19,874 nt of DNA from Pseudolysinimonas_A sp049651805 (GCF_049651805.1 NZ_JBASCU010000055.1:1-19874), one strand, 5' to 3'; positions 5,332 to 13,250 are shown, numbered from the stretch's first letter. The notes: generated from the sequence alone by a model not told the origin. Made by a program: numbers and translations.

Positions 5332-6846
5332 ATGAGCACCGACTCAGCCACCCCGAAGACTTTGGCCGAAAAGGTTTGGGCGCAGCACCTCGTCGCGAAG
5401 GGCGAGAACGGCGAACCTGACCTCATCTACATCGACCTGCACCTCATCCACGAGGTCACGAGCCCACAGGCGTTCGACGGCCTCCGGCTCGCCGGGCGTC
5501 CCGTTCGTCGGCCAGATCTGACGATCGCGACGGAGGATCACAACACGCCGACGCTCGAGATCGACAAGCCGATCGCCGACCTCACGAGTCGCACGCAGAT
5601 CGAGGCGCTGCGCAGCAACTGCGCCGAGTTCGGGGTGCGGCTGCACTCTCTCGGCGATGTTGAGCAGGGCATCGTGCACGTCGTCGGTCCGCAGTTGGGT
5701 CTCACCCAGCCGGGCATCACGGTCGTCTGCGGCGACAGTCACACGTCGACGCATGGCGCCTTCGGGGCGATGGCGTTCGGCATCGGCACGAGCGAGGTCG
5801 AGCATGTGCTGGCAACTCAGACGTTGCCGCTGAAGCCGTTCAAGACGATGGCGATCACCGTCGAGGGCGCGCTGCGTCCGGGGGTGACGGCGAAGGACAT
5901 CATCCTCGCCGTCATCGCGAAGATCGGCACCAACGGCGGGCAGGGTTACGTGCTCGAGTACCGGGGGTCGGCGATCCGGGCGCTGTCGATGGATGGCCGG
6001 ATGACGATCTGCAACATGTCGATCGAGGCGGGGGCCCGGGCCGGGATGGTCGCCCCCGACCAGACGACGTACGACTACCTGAAGGGTCGCCCGCACGCCC
6101 CGCAGGGGGAGGATTGGGATGCCGCGGTCGCCTACTGGCAGACTCTCGCAACGGATGACGATGCGGTGTTCGATGCCGAGGTGTTCCTCGACGCTGACGA
6201 GCTCGAACCGTTCGTGACCTGGGGCACCAACCCCGGGCAGGGGGTCTCGTTGAACGAGTCCGTGCCCGACCCGAAGTCGATGGTGGACCCGAACGAGCGG
6301 GCCGCGGCGGAGCGGGCGTTGGAGTACATGGCGCTCGAGGCGGGCACGCCGATGAAGGACATCCGGGTGGATGCGGTGTTCATGGGCTCGTGCACCAACT
6401 CGCGCCTGGGCGATCTGCGCACGTTCGCATCCATCATCAAGGGGCACAAGAAGGCCGACCATGTACGGGTCATGGTCGTCCCCGGGTCGGCTCGGGTGCG
6501 GCTCGAAGCCGAAGCCGAGGGCATCGACAAGATCGTCGAGGACTTCGGCGGCGAGTGGCGCTTCGCCGGCTGCTCGATGTGCCTCGGGATGAACCCCGAC
6601 CAGTTGGCTCCGGGCGAGCGGTGCGCGTCGACATCCAACCGCAACTTCGAAGGCCGCCAAGGCAAAGGCGGCCGCACCCACCTGGTGTCACCCGTCGTCG
6701 CCGCCGCCACCGCCATCCGCGGCACCCTGTCGGCACCGTCCGATCTCTCAACCGACCTCATAGATCCCTCTGTGGCGCCCGGGAGCCCCGCGCGCGGGGT
6801 TCCCGACGGTCAGAGAACCCTCTATGACGCGGAAGGTGTGCGCTGA
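5332..6846 (+). CDS. leuC: 3-isopropylmalate dehydratase large subunit
   Basis: With LeuD it isomerises 2-isopropylmalate to 3-isopropylmalate in leucine synthesis, using a [4Fe-4S] cluster. The ATG is preceded by GAAGGAA (5314-5320), 11 bases upstream. Family motifs are clear: VCGDSHTSTHGAFG in the middle, GSCTNSR with the first cluster Cys, and AGCSMCLGMNPDQ with the other two. The predicted length is 504 residues, longer than the roughly 470-485 usual for the family. Sequence typical of the family ends near RGTLSAPSDL; the last 30 or so residues (Pro/Gly-rich) are extra and are encoded largely by an imperfect palindrome (6759-6826). The stop overlaps the leuD start by one base (TGATG), so translation is coupled. 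Expression is probably set by the leader peptide upstream. Assignment is secure. Confidence 0.98.
   Translation: MSTDSATPKTLAEKVWAQHLVAKGENGEPDLIYIDLHLIHEVTSPQAFDGLRLAGRPVRRPDLTIATEDHNTPTLEIDKPIADLTSRTQIEALRSNCAEFGVRLHSLGDVEQGIVHVVGPQLGLTQPGITVVCGDSHTSTHGAFGAMAFGIGTSEVEHVLATQTLPLKPFKTMAITVEGALRPGVTAKDIILAVIAKIGTNGGQGYVLEYRGSAIRALSMDGRMTICNMSIEAGARAGMVAPDQTTYDYLKGRPHAPQGEDWDAAVAYWQTLATDDDAVFDAEVFLDADELEPFVTWGTNPGQGVSLNESVPDPKSMVDPNERAAAERALEYMALEAGTPMKDIRVDAVFMGSCTNSRLGDLRTFASIIKGHKKADHVRVMVVPGSARVRLEAEAEGIDKIVEDFGGEWRFAGCSMCLGMNPDQLAPGERCASTSNRNFEGRQGKGGRTHLVSPVVAAATAIRGTLSAPSDLSTDLIDPSVAPGSPARGVPDGQRTLYDAEGVR
6759..6826. repeat. 68-bp imperfect palindrome inside the 3' end of leuC
   Basis: The centre lies between 6792 and 6793. 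CCCCGCGCGCGGGG (6786-6799) is a perfect 14-bp palindrome, and pairing extends through GGGA/TCCC to 6780-6805 with one G-T. The outermost bases CATAGA (6759-6764) pair with TCTATG (6821-6826), and CTCTG (6768-6772) pairs with CAGAG (6811-6815) nearer the outside. About 24 of 34 position pairs are complementary over the whole. The segment stays in frame and encodes the extra C-terminal tail of LeuC. It looks like a small palindromic repeat element that landed in the gene end. Confidence 0.65.
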
Positions 6847-7442
6847 TGGAGAAGGTCGAGACCGTCACCGGAACGGCGATCCCGCTGCCGCGGAGTGCCG
6901 TCGACACCGACCAGATCATCCCCGCGGTGTTCCTCAAGCGCATCGTGAAGACCGGGTACGACGACGCGCTCTTCCACGAGTGGCGCAAAGACCCCGAGTT
7001 CGTGCTCAACCAGTCGTGGACGCACGGGGCGACCGTGCTGTTCGCGGGGCCCGACTTCGGCACCGGGTCGAGCCGCGAGCACGCCGTGTGGGCGCTGCGC
7101 GACTACGGCTTCAAGGCCGTCATCGCGCCGCGGTTCGGCGACATCTTCCGCGGCAACTCGGGCAAGCAGGGTCTGCTCACCGGCGTCGTGTCGGAGGCCG
7201 ACATGCAGCGCTTCTGGGCCGCCATCGAAGCGCAGCCCGGCGTCGCTGCGACCGTCGATCTCTTAGCACGAACTGTCGCCGTCGGCGACCTCCAGGTGGG
7301 TTTCGAGATCGATGATTACACTCGCTGGAGGTTGTTGGAGGGTCTCGACGACATCGGGCTCACTCTGCGCAACGAGGCGCAGATCACCGAGTTCGAAGGC
7401 ACCCGCGAAAGCTGGCGACCGAAGACTCTCCCCGTTCGATAG
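6846..7442 (+). CDS. leuD: 3-isopropylmalate dehydratase small subunit
   Basis: This 198-residue protein is the swivelling small subunit that completes the LeuC active site. The ATG overlaps the leuC stop by one base. It begins with the typical TGTAIPLPRSAVDTDQIIPA stretch and carries the substrate-loop region with FGTGSSREHAVWAL and the later FGDIFRGNSGKQGLL segment. Length is normal for the bacterial LeuD family. murA starts 20 bases after its stop, with no terminator-like hairpin seen between them, so leuC, leuD and murA probably share a transcript. Nothing unusual is seen. Confidence 0.97.
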   Translation: MEKVETVTGTAIPLPRSAVDTDQIIPAVFLKRIVKTGYDDALFHEWRKDPEFVLNQSWTHGATVLFAGPDFGTGSSREHAVWALRDYGFKAVIAPRFGDIFRGNSGKQGLLTGVVSEADMQRFWAAIEAQPGVAATVDLLARTVAVGDLQVGFEIDDYTRWRLLEGLDDIGLTLRNEAQITEFEGTRESWRPKTLPVR

Positions 7443-7462
7443 GCAAGGCAGCAGGTGTCACA

Positions 7463-8860
7463 GTGGCAGAGACTCTCCTCGTGGATGACGGCGTGAATGA
7501 CGGGCTCGCCAAGGATGCCGCCAAGGCTGCCGAACGCGTGGGCCTGAAGGCCGACAGCATCGTCATCCGAGGCGGCAAGCCGCTGATGGGGCGCGTCGAC
7601 GTGCGCGGGGCCAAAAACCTCGCGACGAAGGCGATGGTTGCCGCCCTCCTCGGCAAGACCCCGAGCATCTTGCAGGACGTTCCGCAGATCAGCGAGATCT
7701 CGATCGTCACCAAGATGCTCGAGGCCTACGGCGTCGCCGTGACGAGCCCCGAAGACGGCGTGTTGGTGCTCGACCCGAAGAACGTCGAACGCGCCCACTT
7801 CGCGCAGATCGATGCGCTCGCCGGCTCCAGTCGCATCCCGATCCTGTTCTGCGGGCCGCTGCTGCACGCTCTCGGCGAGGCGCTCATCCCCGACCTCGGC
7901 GGCTGCCGCATCGGCGACCGGCCGATCGACTTTCACCTCAACGCCCTGCGTGCGTTCGGCGCGGTCGTCGACAAGTCGTACGAAGGCATCCGCATCACCG
8001 CCCCGAACGGTCTCACCGGGGCGAACATCGAGCTGCCGTACCCGAGTGTGGGCGCGACGGAGCAGGTGCTGCTCGCTGCCGTGCGGGCGAAGGGCGTCAC
8101 GGAACTCAAGAACGCCGCCATTGAACCCGAGATCATGGACCTCATCGCGATCCTGCAGAAGATGGGGGCGATCATCTCGATCGAACCCAACCGCACGATC
8201 TTCATCGAAGGCGTCGAGACACTGAGTGGCTACAGCCACCGCGCGATCTTCGACCGCAACGAGGCGGCATCCTGGGCGTCGGCGGCGCTCGCGACTGGCG
8301 GCGACATCTTCGTCGGCGGGGCGAAGCAACAGGAGATGATGACGTTCCTCAACATCTTCCGCAAGGTCGGTGGTGCGTTCGACGTGCGGGAGGACGGCAT
8401 CCGGTTCTGGCATCCCGGCGGACCGCTCAAGCCGGTGCAGGTCGAGACCGACGTGCACCCCGGCTTCATGACCGACTGGCAGCAGCCGCTCATCGTCGCC
8501 CTCACCCAGGCCGAGGGCGTCTCGGTCGTCCATGAGACGGTGTACGAGAACCGACTCGGCTTCACCGAGGCGCTCGTCGAGATGGGTGCCGACATCGTCG
8601 TGCACAGCGACGGGCTCGAGTCGGTCACCCGCCGGGTTCCACGCCGCAAGTTGGAGCAGGCGGCGGTCGTCACCGGTCCGACGAAACTGCACGCGGCGGA
8701 TGTGCGCGTGCCCGACCTGCGCGGCGGCTTCTCGTACCTCATCGCCGCCCTCGCGGCGGAAGGCACCTCGACGGTCTCGAACCTCGGCCTCATCAGCCGC
8801 GGATACGAGCACTTCGTCGACAAGCTCACCGCCCTAGGCGCCGACTTCGACCTGATTTAG
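7463..8860 (+). CDS. murA: UDP-N-acetylglucosamine 1-carboxyvinyltransferase
   Basis: MurA transfers enolpyruvate from PEP to UDP-GlcNAc, the first committed step of peptidoglycan synthesis, in the cytoplasm. The GTG start gives 465 residues, with about 29 more at the N-terminus than E. coli MurA. The conserved RGAKN with Lys51 is present, and the active-site loop is GGCRIGDRP with Cys148. A Cys at that place is the fosfomycin-sensitive form; mycobacteria have Asp there. TDWQQP near residue 340 matches the conserved catalytic Asp region. An AGGCAAGGCAGCAGG stretch upstream provides weak ribosome sites. Its place behind leuCD suggests that leucine-responsive control could reach a cell-wall gene, unless an internal promoter exists. 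Function is secure. Confidence 0.97.
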   Translation: MAETLLVDDGVNDGLAKDAAKAAERVGLKADSIVIRGGKPLMGRVDVRGAKNLATKAMVAALLGKTPSILQDVPQISEISIVTKMLEAYGVAVTSPEDGVLVLDPKNVERAHFAQIDALAGSSRIPILFCGPLLHALGEALIPDLGGCRIGDRPIDFHLNALRAFGAVVDKSYEGIRITAPNGLTGANIELPYPSVGATEQVLLAAVRAKGVTELKNAAIEPEIMDLIAILQKMGAIISIEPNRTIFIEGVETLSGYSHRAIFDRNEAASWASAALATGGDIFVGGAKQQEMMTFLNIFRKVGGAFDVREDGIRFWHPGGPLKPVQVETDVHPGFMTDWQQPLIVALTQAEGVSVVHETVYENRLGFTEALVEMGADIVVHSDGLESVTRRVPRRKLEQAAVVTGPTKLHAADVRVPDLRGGFSYLIAALAAEGTSTVSNLGLISRGYEHFVDKLTALGADFDLI

Positions 8861-8895
8861 CGCGACGGGCTGCTCCACGCGCTCAGCCGCCCGGA

Positions 8896-8901
8896 TAACC
8901 T
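8896..8901 (+). promoter_or_regulatory. -10 box of a leaderless promoter for plsC-like gene
   Basis: TAACCT is followed after 7 bases (8902-8908) by the GTG start at 8909. The gap after murA is only 48 bases, so the gene can be transcribed on its own as well as by read-through. No Shine-Dalgarno sequence precedes the GTG, which supports a leaderless transcript. Confidence 0.55.
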
Positions 8902-8908
8902 GACTCCC

Positions 8909-9649
8909 GTGCGACGCCGCAAGCCCGAGAAGATCATCCGCTGGCGGATCATCGCGGCCATCGCGATCCCGATTTTCGAGTTCTTCGGCCGCTACCGGAT
9001 GCGCGGGCTCGACAACATCCCGAAGCGCGGAGCGTTCGTGTTCTCACCGAACCACATCTCGAACTTCGACCCCCTGACGGTGGCGTACTTGGTGTGGCGC
9101 GGCGGCCGGGTGCCGCGGTTTCTGGGGAAGGCAAGCCTGTTCAAGATTCCTGGATTCGGATGGCTGCTGCGGTTCACCGGACAGATCCCGGTCGAACGCG
9201 GCGGCGGCGGCTCTGCCGCGATCGCCGCGGCGACGCGTCTGATCTCCGACGAGCTGGCGGTCATCGTCTACCCGGAGGGCACGCTCACCCGCGACCCTGA
9301 CGAGTGGCCGATGCGGGGCAAGGTCGGCGCCGTGCGGCTCGCTCTGACGCACGACATCCCGCTCATCCCTGCGGCGCACTGGGGCGTCCAACAGATCCTG
9401 CCGCGCTACGGCGGACGCCTGAGCCTGCGCCGCCGCAACGTCGAGATGCTCGTCGGTGCGCCCATCGACCTCACGCCGTGGGCGGGGCGAACGGATGCCG
9501 AGGCGCTGACCGAGGCGACGAGGGCTCTCATGAACGAGATCGCTCGGCTGCTCGGCGAGTTGCGCGGTGAGACGCCGCCCGCCGAGCGGTGGGATCCCGT
9601 CGCCCACGGTCAGAGCGAGTACGGCAAGATCACGCCCCCGACTCGGTGA
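8909..9649 (+). CDS. 1-acyl-sn-glycerol-3-phosphate acyltransferase family protein
   Basis: This 246-residue PlsC-type enzyme should acylate lysophosphatidic acid (or a related acceptor) at the inner face of the membrane. The catalytic HX4D motif is NHISNFD (48-54) and the glycerophosphate-binding motif is YPEGTLTRD (121-129). A hydrophobic N-terminal segment (about 12-26) after a basic start fits membrane attachment. GTG at 8909 follows a TANNNT box by 7 bases. gpsA, which makes the glycerol-3-phosphate backbone, lies nearby. The gene is convergent with the EI24 gene and their coding ends overlap by 20 bases. Other acyltransferase substrates in this family cannot be excluded. Confidence 0.92.
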   Translation: MRRRKPEKIIRWRIIAAIAIPIFEFFGRYRMRGLDNIPKRGAFVFSPNHISNFDPLTVAYLVWRGGRVPRFLGKASLFKIPGFGWLLRFTGQIPVERGGGGSAAIAAATRLISDELAVIVYPEGTLTRDPDEWPMRGKVGAVRLALTHDIPLIPAAHWGVQQILPRYGGRLSLRRRNVEMLVGAPIDLTPWAGRTDAEALTEATRALMNEIARLLGELRGETPPAERWDPVAHGQSEYGKITPPTR

Positions 9650-10424
9650 CCCTGGCTGCCGGGGCTTCACCGAGCATGTCGTTGGCGAGCACGTGCTTGG
9701 CGAGAACGGTGGCACCGGCGACGGCGACGGGCATCACGATGACCGCGCCGCCCGGGATGAGGAAGCTCAGGTGCACGGCTACACCGAAGCCCAGAACGCG
9801 GGCCCGGTGCGGCCGAAGCGCCGCGCGACGTTGCTGCCGCGTCATCCCGCGAGCTTCGAGCGGCCGGGTGGTGAGTTCGAGTGCGACGAGTCGCCCCGAG
9901 AGGAAGGTGCCGACGACGACAGCCAGCACGGTGCCGATGAGCGGCACGAGCCCGAGCAGCACGATGAGCAGACCGGTGAAGATCGCCCGCACGACGAGCA
10001 GCACCCCATCGCCAGCCGAGCGCCAGAAACCAGGTTCCGGGCCGGGGGTGAACTCGCCGAGGTCGGCCTCGACCGCCCGCCAGATGCGCTCGTAGAACCA
10101 GTCGCCGATGAGCAGCGTGAGTGCGGTGAACGAGAACGCGTACAACACGATCAGCCCCACGATGAGCGCGAGCCCGAAGCCGATGCGCAGCAGGTTGCGC
10201 CAGCCCTCATCCCACGTCTCGGCGAATCCGGTGAGGAAGATCGTCACCGGGTCGAGGTTCACGACGAGCAACACGATGAGAACGACGAGAACGGCGAACA
10301 CGATCGCCGCCGGGATGAGCCCGAGCGCCATCGCCCGCGGTCGGCGCCGCCAGAACCCGAACCCGCGCAACAGCGTCGAGACGCCGACGAAGAACTCGGT
10401 GATCGGATTCGGCCCGCGGGACAT
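9630..10424 (-). CDS. EI24/CysZ-like multispanning membrane protein
   Basis: This 264-residue protein has about four strongly hydrophobic stretches, near residues 33-57, 81-106, 143-172 and 217-243, with basic loops between them (for example RQQRRAALRPHRAR before the last). Layout, the N-terminal NPITEFFVGVSTLLRGF segment and the PLIGTV turn fit the EI24 (etoposide-induced 2.4) domain family, which includes the sulfate transporter CysZ. In actinobacteria the role is not established; sulfate transport should not be assumed, and no sulfur-metabolism gene is adjacent. It has its own leaderless promoter divergent from gpsA, and its 3' end overlaps the plsC-like gene by 20 bases. The family call is good; the function is open. 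Confidence 0.85.
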   Translation of the reverse strand: MSRGPNPITEFFVGVSTLLRGFGFWRRRPRAMALGLIPAAIVFAVLVVLIVLLVVNLDPVTIFLTGFAETWDEGWRNLLRIGFGLALIVGLIVLYAFSFTALTLLIGDWFYERIWRAVEADLGEFTPGPEPGFWRSAGDGVLLVVRAIFTGLLIVLLGLVPLIGTVLAVVVGTFLSGRLVALELTTRPLEARGMTRQQRRAALRPHRARVLGFGVAVHLSFLIPGGAVIVMPVAVAGATVLAKHVLANDMLGEAPAARVTESGA

Positions 10425-10430
10425 GCGCCC

Positions 10431-10436
10431 AGGTTA
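10431..10436 (-). promoter_or_regulatory. -10 box of a leaderless promoter for the EI24 gene
   Basis: On the minus strand TAACCT (10436-10431) is followed by 6 bases and the ATG at 10424. It overlaps the first copy of the 15-bp direct repeat that lies between this gene and gpsA. Confidence 0.55.
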
Positions 10437-10477
10437 GCTGTGGCGGCGTTAGCTGAAAGCCGGTTAGCTGAAAGACT
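10433..10477. repeat. Three direct repeats of GTTAGCTG at 15-bp spacing between EI24 gene and gpsA
   Basis: GTTAGCTG occurs at 10433, 10448 and 10463, exactly 15 bases apart. Copies two and three extend their match to GTTAGCTGAAAG. The array fills most of the 59-bp divergent spacer, overlaps the -10 box of the EI24 gene and lies just upstream of gpsA. Either a tandem duplication or an iterated protein-binding site would explain it. Confidence 0.7.
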
Positions 10478-10483
10478 GGGCTC

Positions 10484-11521
10484 ATGGCGATGACCCAGCC
10501 TCTGGTGCTGCCCGACACCGGTCGGCGGGTCGCCGTTCTCGGCGCCGGGTCGTGGGGCACGACGTTCGCGAAGATCCTCGGGGATGCCGGCTGCAGTGTC
10601 GCGGTCTGGGCACGTCGCCCGGAGCTCGCCCGCGAGATCAGCCAGTCCCGCCGCAACTCCGACTACCTGCCCGGAATCAACCTGCCCCGCAATGTGGCGG
10701 CCAGCCCACGGCTGCCCGAGGTGCTCGAGGGCGCCGAGCACGTGTACCTGTCGGTGCCGTCGCAGTCGCTGCGCGAGAACCTGCGCATCGTGAAGGACCT
10801 CATCCCCGACGGCGCCACGGTCGTCTCGCTGATGAAGGGCGTCGAGCGCGGAACCCTCGCGCGCATGAGCGAGGTGATCCTCGCCGAGCTGGGCATCGAA
10901 CCCGAGCGGGTCGCGGTCGTGTCGGGCCCGAACCTCGCGCTCGAGATCGCGAAGGAGCAGCCCACCGCCGCGGTCGTGTCGTCGGCGAGCCTGGCCACGG
11001 CATCCGATGTCGCGCTCGCGGCGAGCAACCGCTACTTCCGCTGCTTCGTCAACACGGATGTCGTCGGCACCGAGTTCGGCGGAGTGCTGAAGAACCTCAT
11101 CGCCGTCGCGATCGGCATCGTCGACGGTGTCGGCTACGGCGAGAACACGAAGGCGTCGATCATCACCCGCGGGCTCGTCGAGATGACCGACTTCGCCGTC
11201 GCCTACGGCGCGCTGCCCGAGACGATGTCGGGACTCGCCGGGCTCGGCGACCTCATCGCGACGTGCGAGTCGCCGCTGTCGCGCAACAACACCGCCGGCC
11301 GGCTGCTCGGCCAGGGTTACGACTATCACGAGGTCATCGCGCAGATGAACCAGACGGCTGAAGGGCTCGCGTCGGTCGCGCCGGTGCTGGAACTCGCCGC
11401 CGCGAAAGGTGTGGAGATGCCGATCGTCATGCAGGTCGCCGAGGTGCTCGCCGGAACCCTCGCGCCGCGCGACCTCGCTCCGCACCTGACCACCGACACG
11501 ACGGAGCCGCAAGGTGAGTGA
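10484..11521 (+). CDS. gpsA: Glycerol-3-phosphate dehydrogenase [NAD(P)+]
   Basis: GpsA reduces dihydroxyacetone phosphate to sn-glycerol 3-phosphate for phospholipid synthesis. The protein has 345 residues, the usual length. The Rossmann motif is VLGAGSWGTTFAK (18-30). Further hallmarks are VSLMKGVERGT, VVSGPNLALEIA, GVLKNLIAVAIGIVDG with the catalytic Lys, and AGLGDLIATC. The start may be ATG 10484 or ATG 10490 (two codons later); no strong ribosome site precedes either. AAGACT lies 6 bases before the first ATG and is an imperfect -10 box, so a leaderless start is possible. ddl begins inside the last codons with an 8-base overlap, so the two genes are coupled. Function is secure. Confidence 0.97.
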   Translation: MAMTQPLVLPDTGRRVAVLGAGSWGTTFAKILGDAGCSVAVWARRPELAREISQSRRNSDYLPGINLPRNVAASPRLPEVLEGAEHVYLSVPSQSLRENLRIVKDLIPDGATVVSLMKGVERGTLARMSEVILAELGIEPERVAVVSGPNLALEIAKEQPTAAVVSSASLATASDVALAASNRYFRCFVNTDVVGTEFGGVLKNLIAVAIGIVDGVGYGENTKASIITRGLVEMTDFAVAYGALPETMSGLAGLGDLIATCESPLSRNNTAGRLLGQGYDYHEVIAQMNQTAEGLASVAPVLELAAAKGVEMPIVMQVAEVLAGTLAPRDLAPHLTTDTTEPQGE

Positions 11522-12608
11522 GCCCAAGACCCGCGTCGCGCTGTTCTTCGGCGGCCGGTCGAGCGAACACGGCATCTCGTGCGCGACGGCGGGCGGGGTG
11601 CTCGGGGCGATCGACCGCTCCCGGTACGACGTCATCCCGGTCGGCATCACGCCGGACGGCATCCTCACCCTGCAACCCGACGACGCGACGGGCCTCACCC
11701 TCGCCGACGAGCTTCCGGTGGTGCGCGACAACGGCACGCGCGTGTTCCTGCCCGAGTCGGCGGCGACCCGCGAGTTCACGGTGCGTCTCGCGGATGGCAC
11801 CATGCAGTCGCTGGGCGAGGTGGATGTCGCCTTCCCGATCCTGCACGGCCCGTTCGGCGAAGACGGCACCATCCAGGGCATGTTCGAGCTGGTCGGGCTG
11901 CCGTATGTCGGCAACGGCGTGCTCGCCTCCGCCCTCGGCATGGACAAGCACTTCACCAAGACGGTGCTCGCCGGGGCGGGCATCGAGGTGGCACCGTGGG
12001 TGACCGTGACCCGGGCGCGACTGGCTCAGGATGACGACCTGTGGCGCGGACGCATCACCGGGCTCGGGCTGCCGGTGTTCGTGAAGCCGGCCCGGGCGGG
12101 GTCGAGCGTCGGCGTGACGAAGGTGAAGGATTGGGCCGAGCTGGATGCCGCCCTCGACACCGCCTTCGTCGAGGATCACACGGTGCTCGTCGAGCAGGCG
12201 ATCGTCGGCCGCGAAGTGGAGTGCGCCGTGCTGCAAGGCCGCGACGGGGCGCCGCCGCGGGTGAGCGTCGCGGGCGAGATCGTGCTGACCACGCGGGAGT
12301 TCTACGACTTCGACGCCAAGTACCACGACGCCCCCGGAGTCGAACTCGTCTGCCCCGCCGACCTCGGCGAGGGGGCGCTCGCCGAGATGCAGCGCATCGC
12401 GGGGCGGGCATTCGACGCCATCGGCGGGGCGGGGCTGGCTCGCATCGACTTCTTCTTCACCGGCGAAGGTTTCGTGCTCAACGAGATCAACACGATGCCG
12501 GGCTTCACGCCGATCTCGATGTTCCCGGCGTGCTGGCTCGCGTCGGGTGTCGGCTACCCCGAGCTGATCGACGAACTCATCACCCTCGGTCTGCAAACGG
12601 CCCGCTGA
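11514..12608 (+). CDS. ddl: D-alanine--D-alanine ligase
   Basis: Ddl joins two D-alanines for the peptidoglycan stem peptide, in the cytoplasm, using ATP. This is a 364-residue ATP-grasp enzyme. The N-terminal FFGGRSSEHGISC, the HGPFGEDGTIQG loop, the KPARAGSSVGVTKV ATP-binding stretch and the C-terminal EINTMPGFTPISMFP metal-binding stretch are all present. Length is normal. The GTG start lies inside gpsA (8-base overlap), and AAGG just upstream is the only weak ribosome site, so it probably depends on coupling to gpsA. A repeat element with strong hairpins follows the stop and may end the transcript. Function is secure. Confidence 0.97.
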   Translation: MSEPKTRVALFFGGRSSEHGISCATAGGVLGAIDRSRYDVIPVGITPDGILTLQPDDATGLTLADELPVVRDNGTRVFLPESAATREFTVRLADGTMQSLGEVDVAFPILHGPFGEDGTIQGMFELVGLPYVGNGVLASALGMDKHFTKTVLAGAGIEVAPWVTVTRARLAQDDDLWRGRITGLGLPVFVKPARAGSSVGVTKVKDWAELDAALDTAFVEDHTVLVEQAIVGREVECAVLQGRDGAPPRVSVAGEIVLTTREFYDFDAKYHDAPGVELVCPADLGEGALAEMQRIAGRAFDAIGGAGLARIDFFFTGEGFVLNEINTMPGFTPISMFPACWLASGVGYPELIDELITLGLQTAR

Positions 12609-12611
12609 GTT

Positions 12612-12737
12612 TCGGTGGTCGAGTAGCGCCCGCAGGGCGCGTGTCGAGACCGGTAGGCGCCACGTGGTGGGTCTCGCTCCCCACCGCCCTGACCGGGCGG
12701 CGTGGGCCCAGCCGGTGAGCGACTACTCGACCACCGA
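12612..12737. repeat. 126-bp MITE-like intergenic element with 15-bp terminal inverted repeats
   Basis: The ends are perfect inverted repeats: TCGGTGGTCGAGTAG (12612-12626) and its complement (12723-12737). Inside are further inverted repeats: GCGCCC-GCA-GGGCGC (12626-12640), CGAGACC/GGTCTCG (12645-12651 and 12670-12676) and CCGCCC-N5-GGGCGG (12684-12700). The element fills almost the whole gap between the convergent ddl and DUF3515 genes and has no coding capacity of its own that I trust. Similar GGTGGTCGAGTAG-type intergenic repeats are, as I recall, common in Microbacteriaceae genomes. The hairpins may also act as a two-way terminator. Confidence 0.8.
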
Positions 12738-12745
12738 GGGTGGGG

Positions 12746-13231
12746 CTAACGACCGGTGACGGTGTCTTCGAGGTCGACACACTCGCGGCCGGTCTCGGAG
12801 GTGTACGACACGGCGGTGGAGAGTTCATCGAGCACGACCCCCGGACCGATGGCGTCGGGGTCGATGACGACCCGCACCGCCGGGTCGCGTCCGTAGGTGG
12901 TGTACGCGAGGCCGGCATCCACCTCTTCGCGCAGCCAGAAGATCCCCTCGACGGGAACGCACGGCAGCTCTGACACCTCGGGAACAGGAACCCCGCAGTA
13001 GAGCAACACGACGGTCGGCTCACCCCACGCGGCGGCGCCCTGCGCATCCGTTTGCCGCAACGGGTAGCTGCTGATCGCATCCGGCATCCGCACGATCGCT
13101 TCGGCGCACTCGGGGTCGTTCGCGAACTCCGCTGCGGGCGCCAGCGACACGACCGGCGCGCAACCGCTCAGGGCGGCGGCGAGGGCGACGGATGCCGTGG
13201 CGAGCGCGAGCAGGGAGCGGCGGGGACTCAT
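12746..13231 (-). CDS. DUF3515-family lipoprotein
   Basis: This 161-residue secreted protein has an Arg-containing N-terminus, a hydrophobic stretch (about 6-20) and a lipobox LSGC with Cys24, so it should be a membrane-anchored lipoprotein outside the cell. The rest, with CAEAIVRMP and a late ECVDLEDTV, fits the actinobacterial DUF3515 family, which is usually found beside ddl and thiL as here. Its function is unknown. Three further Cys residues in the mature part could form disulfides. The gene has a leaderless promoter: TAGCCT on the minus strand lies 7 bases before the ATG. That box is part of a palindrome shared with thiL. Confidence 0.88.
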   Translation of the reverse strand: MSPRRSLLALATASVALAAALSGCAPVVSLAPAAEFANDPECAEAIVRMPDAISSYPLRQTDAQGAAAWGEPTVVLLYCGVPVPEVSELPCVPVEGIFWLREEVDAGLAYTTYGRDPAVRVVIDPDAIGPGVVLDELSTAVSYTSETGRECVDLEDTVTGR

Positions 13232-13236
13232 CGCTT

Positions 13237-13250
13237 CCAGGCTAGCCTGG
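13237..13250. promoter_or_regulatory. Palindromic bidirectional promoter core for DUF3515 gene and thiL
   Basis: CCAGGCTAGCCTGG is a perfect 14-bp palindrome. It contains TAGCCT on both strands: plus 13243-13248, 6 bases before the thiL ATG (13255), and minus 13244-13239, 7 bases before the DUF3515 ATG (13231). The two -10 boxes share bases 13243-13244, so one polymerase should exclude the other. Only 23 bases separate the two start codons, leaving no room for untranslated leaders on either side. Confidence 0.65.

Noticed and set aside
5344..6681. Long minus-strand open frame (445 codons) opposite leuC
   Set aside because: It lies fully antisense to a certain gene and shows the charged, repetitive composition of a GC-rich shadow frame.
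6759..6846. Frameshift or assembly error at the leuC 3' end
   Set aside because: The frame stays open to a stop that overlaps leuD by one base as in coupled genes, so the tail is more likely real.
7316..8812. Long minus-strand open frame (498 codons) opposite murA
   Set aside because: It mirrors the murA codon pattern and has no recognisable domain.
10259..11983. Long open frame (574 codons) on the minus strand across gpsA and ddl
   Set aside because: It is antisense to two clear enzymes, is made of low-complexity Arg/Asp/His-rich sequence and arises from third-position GC bias.
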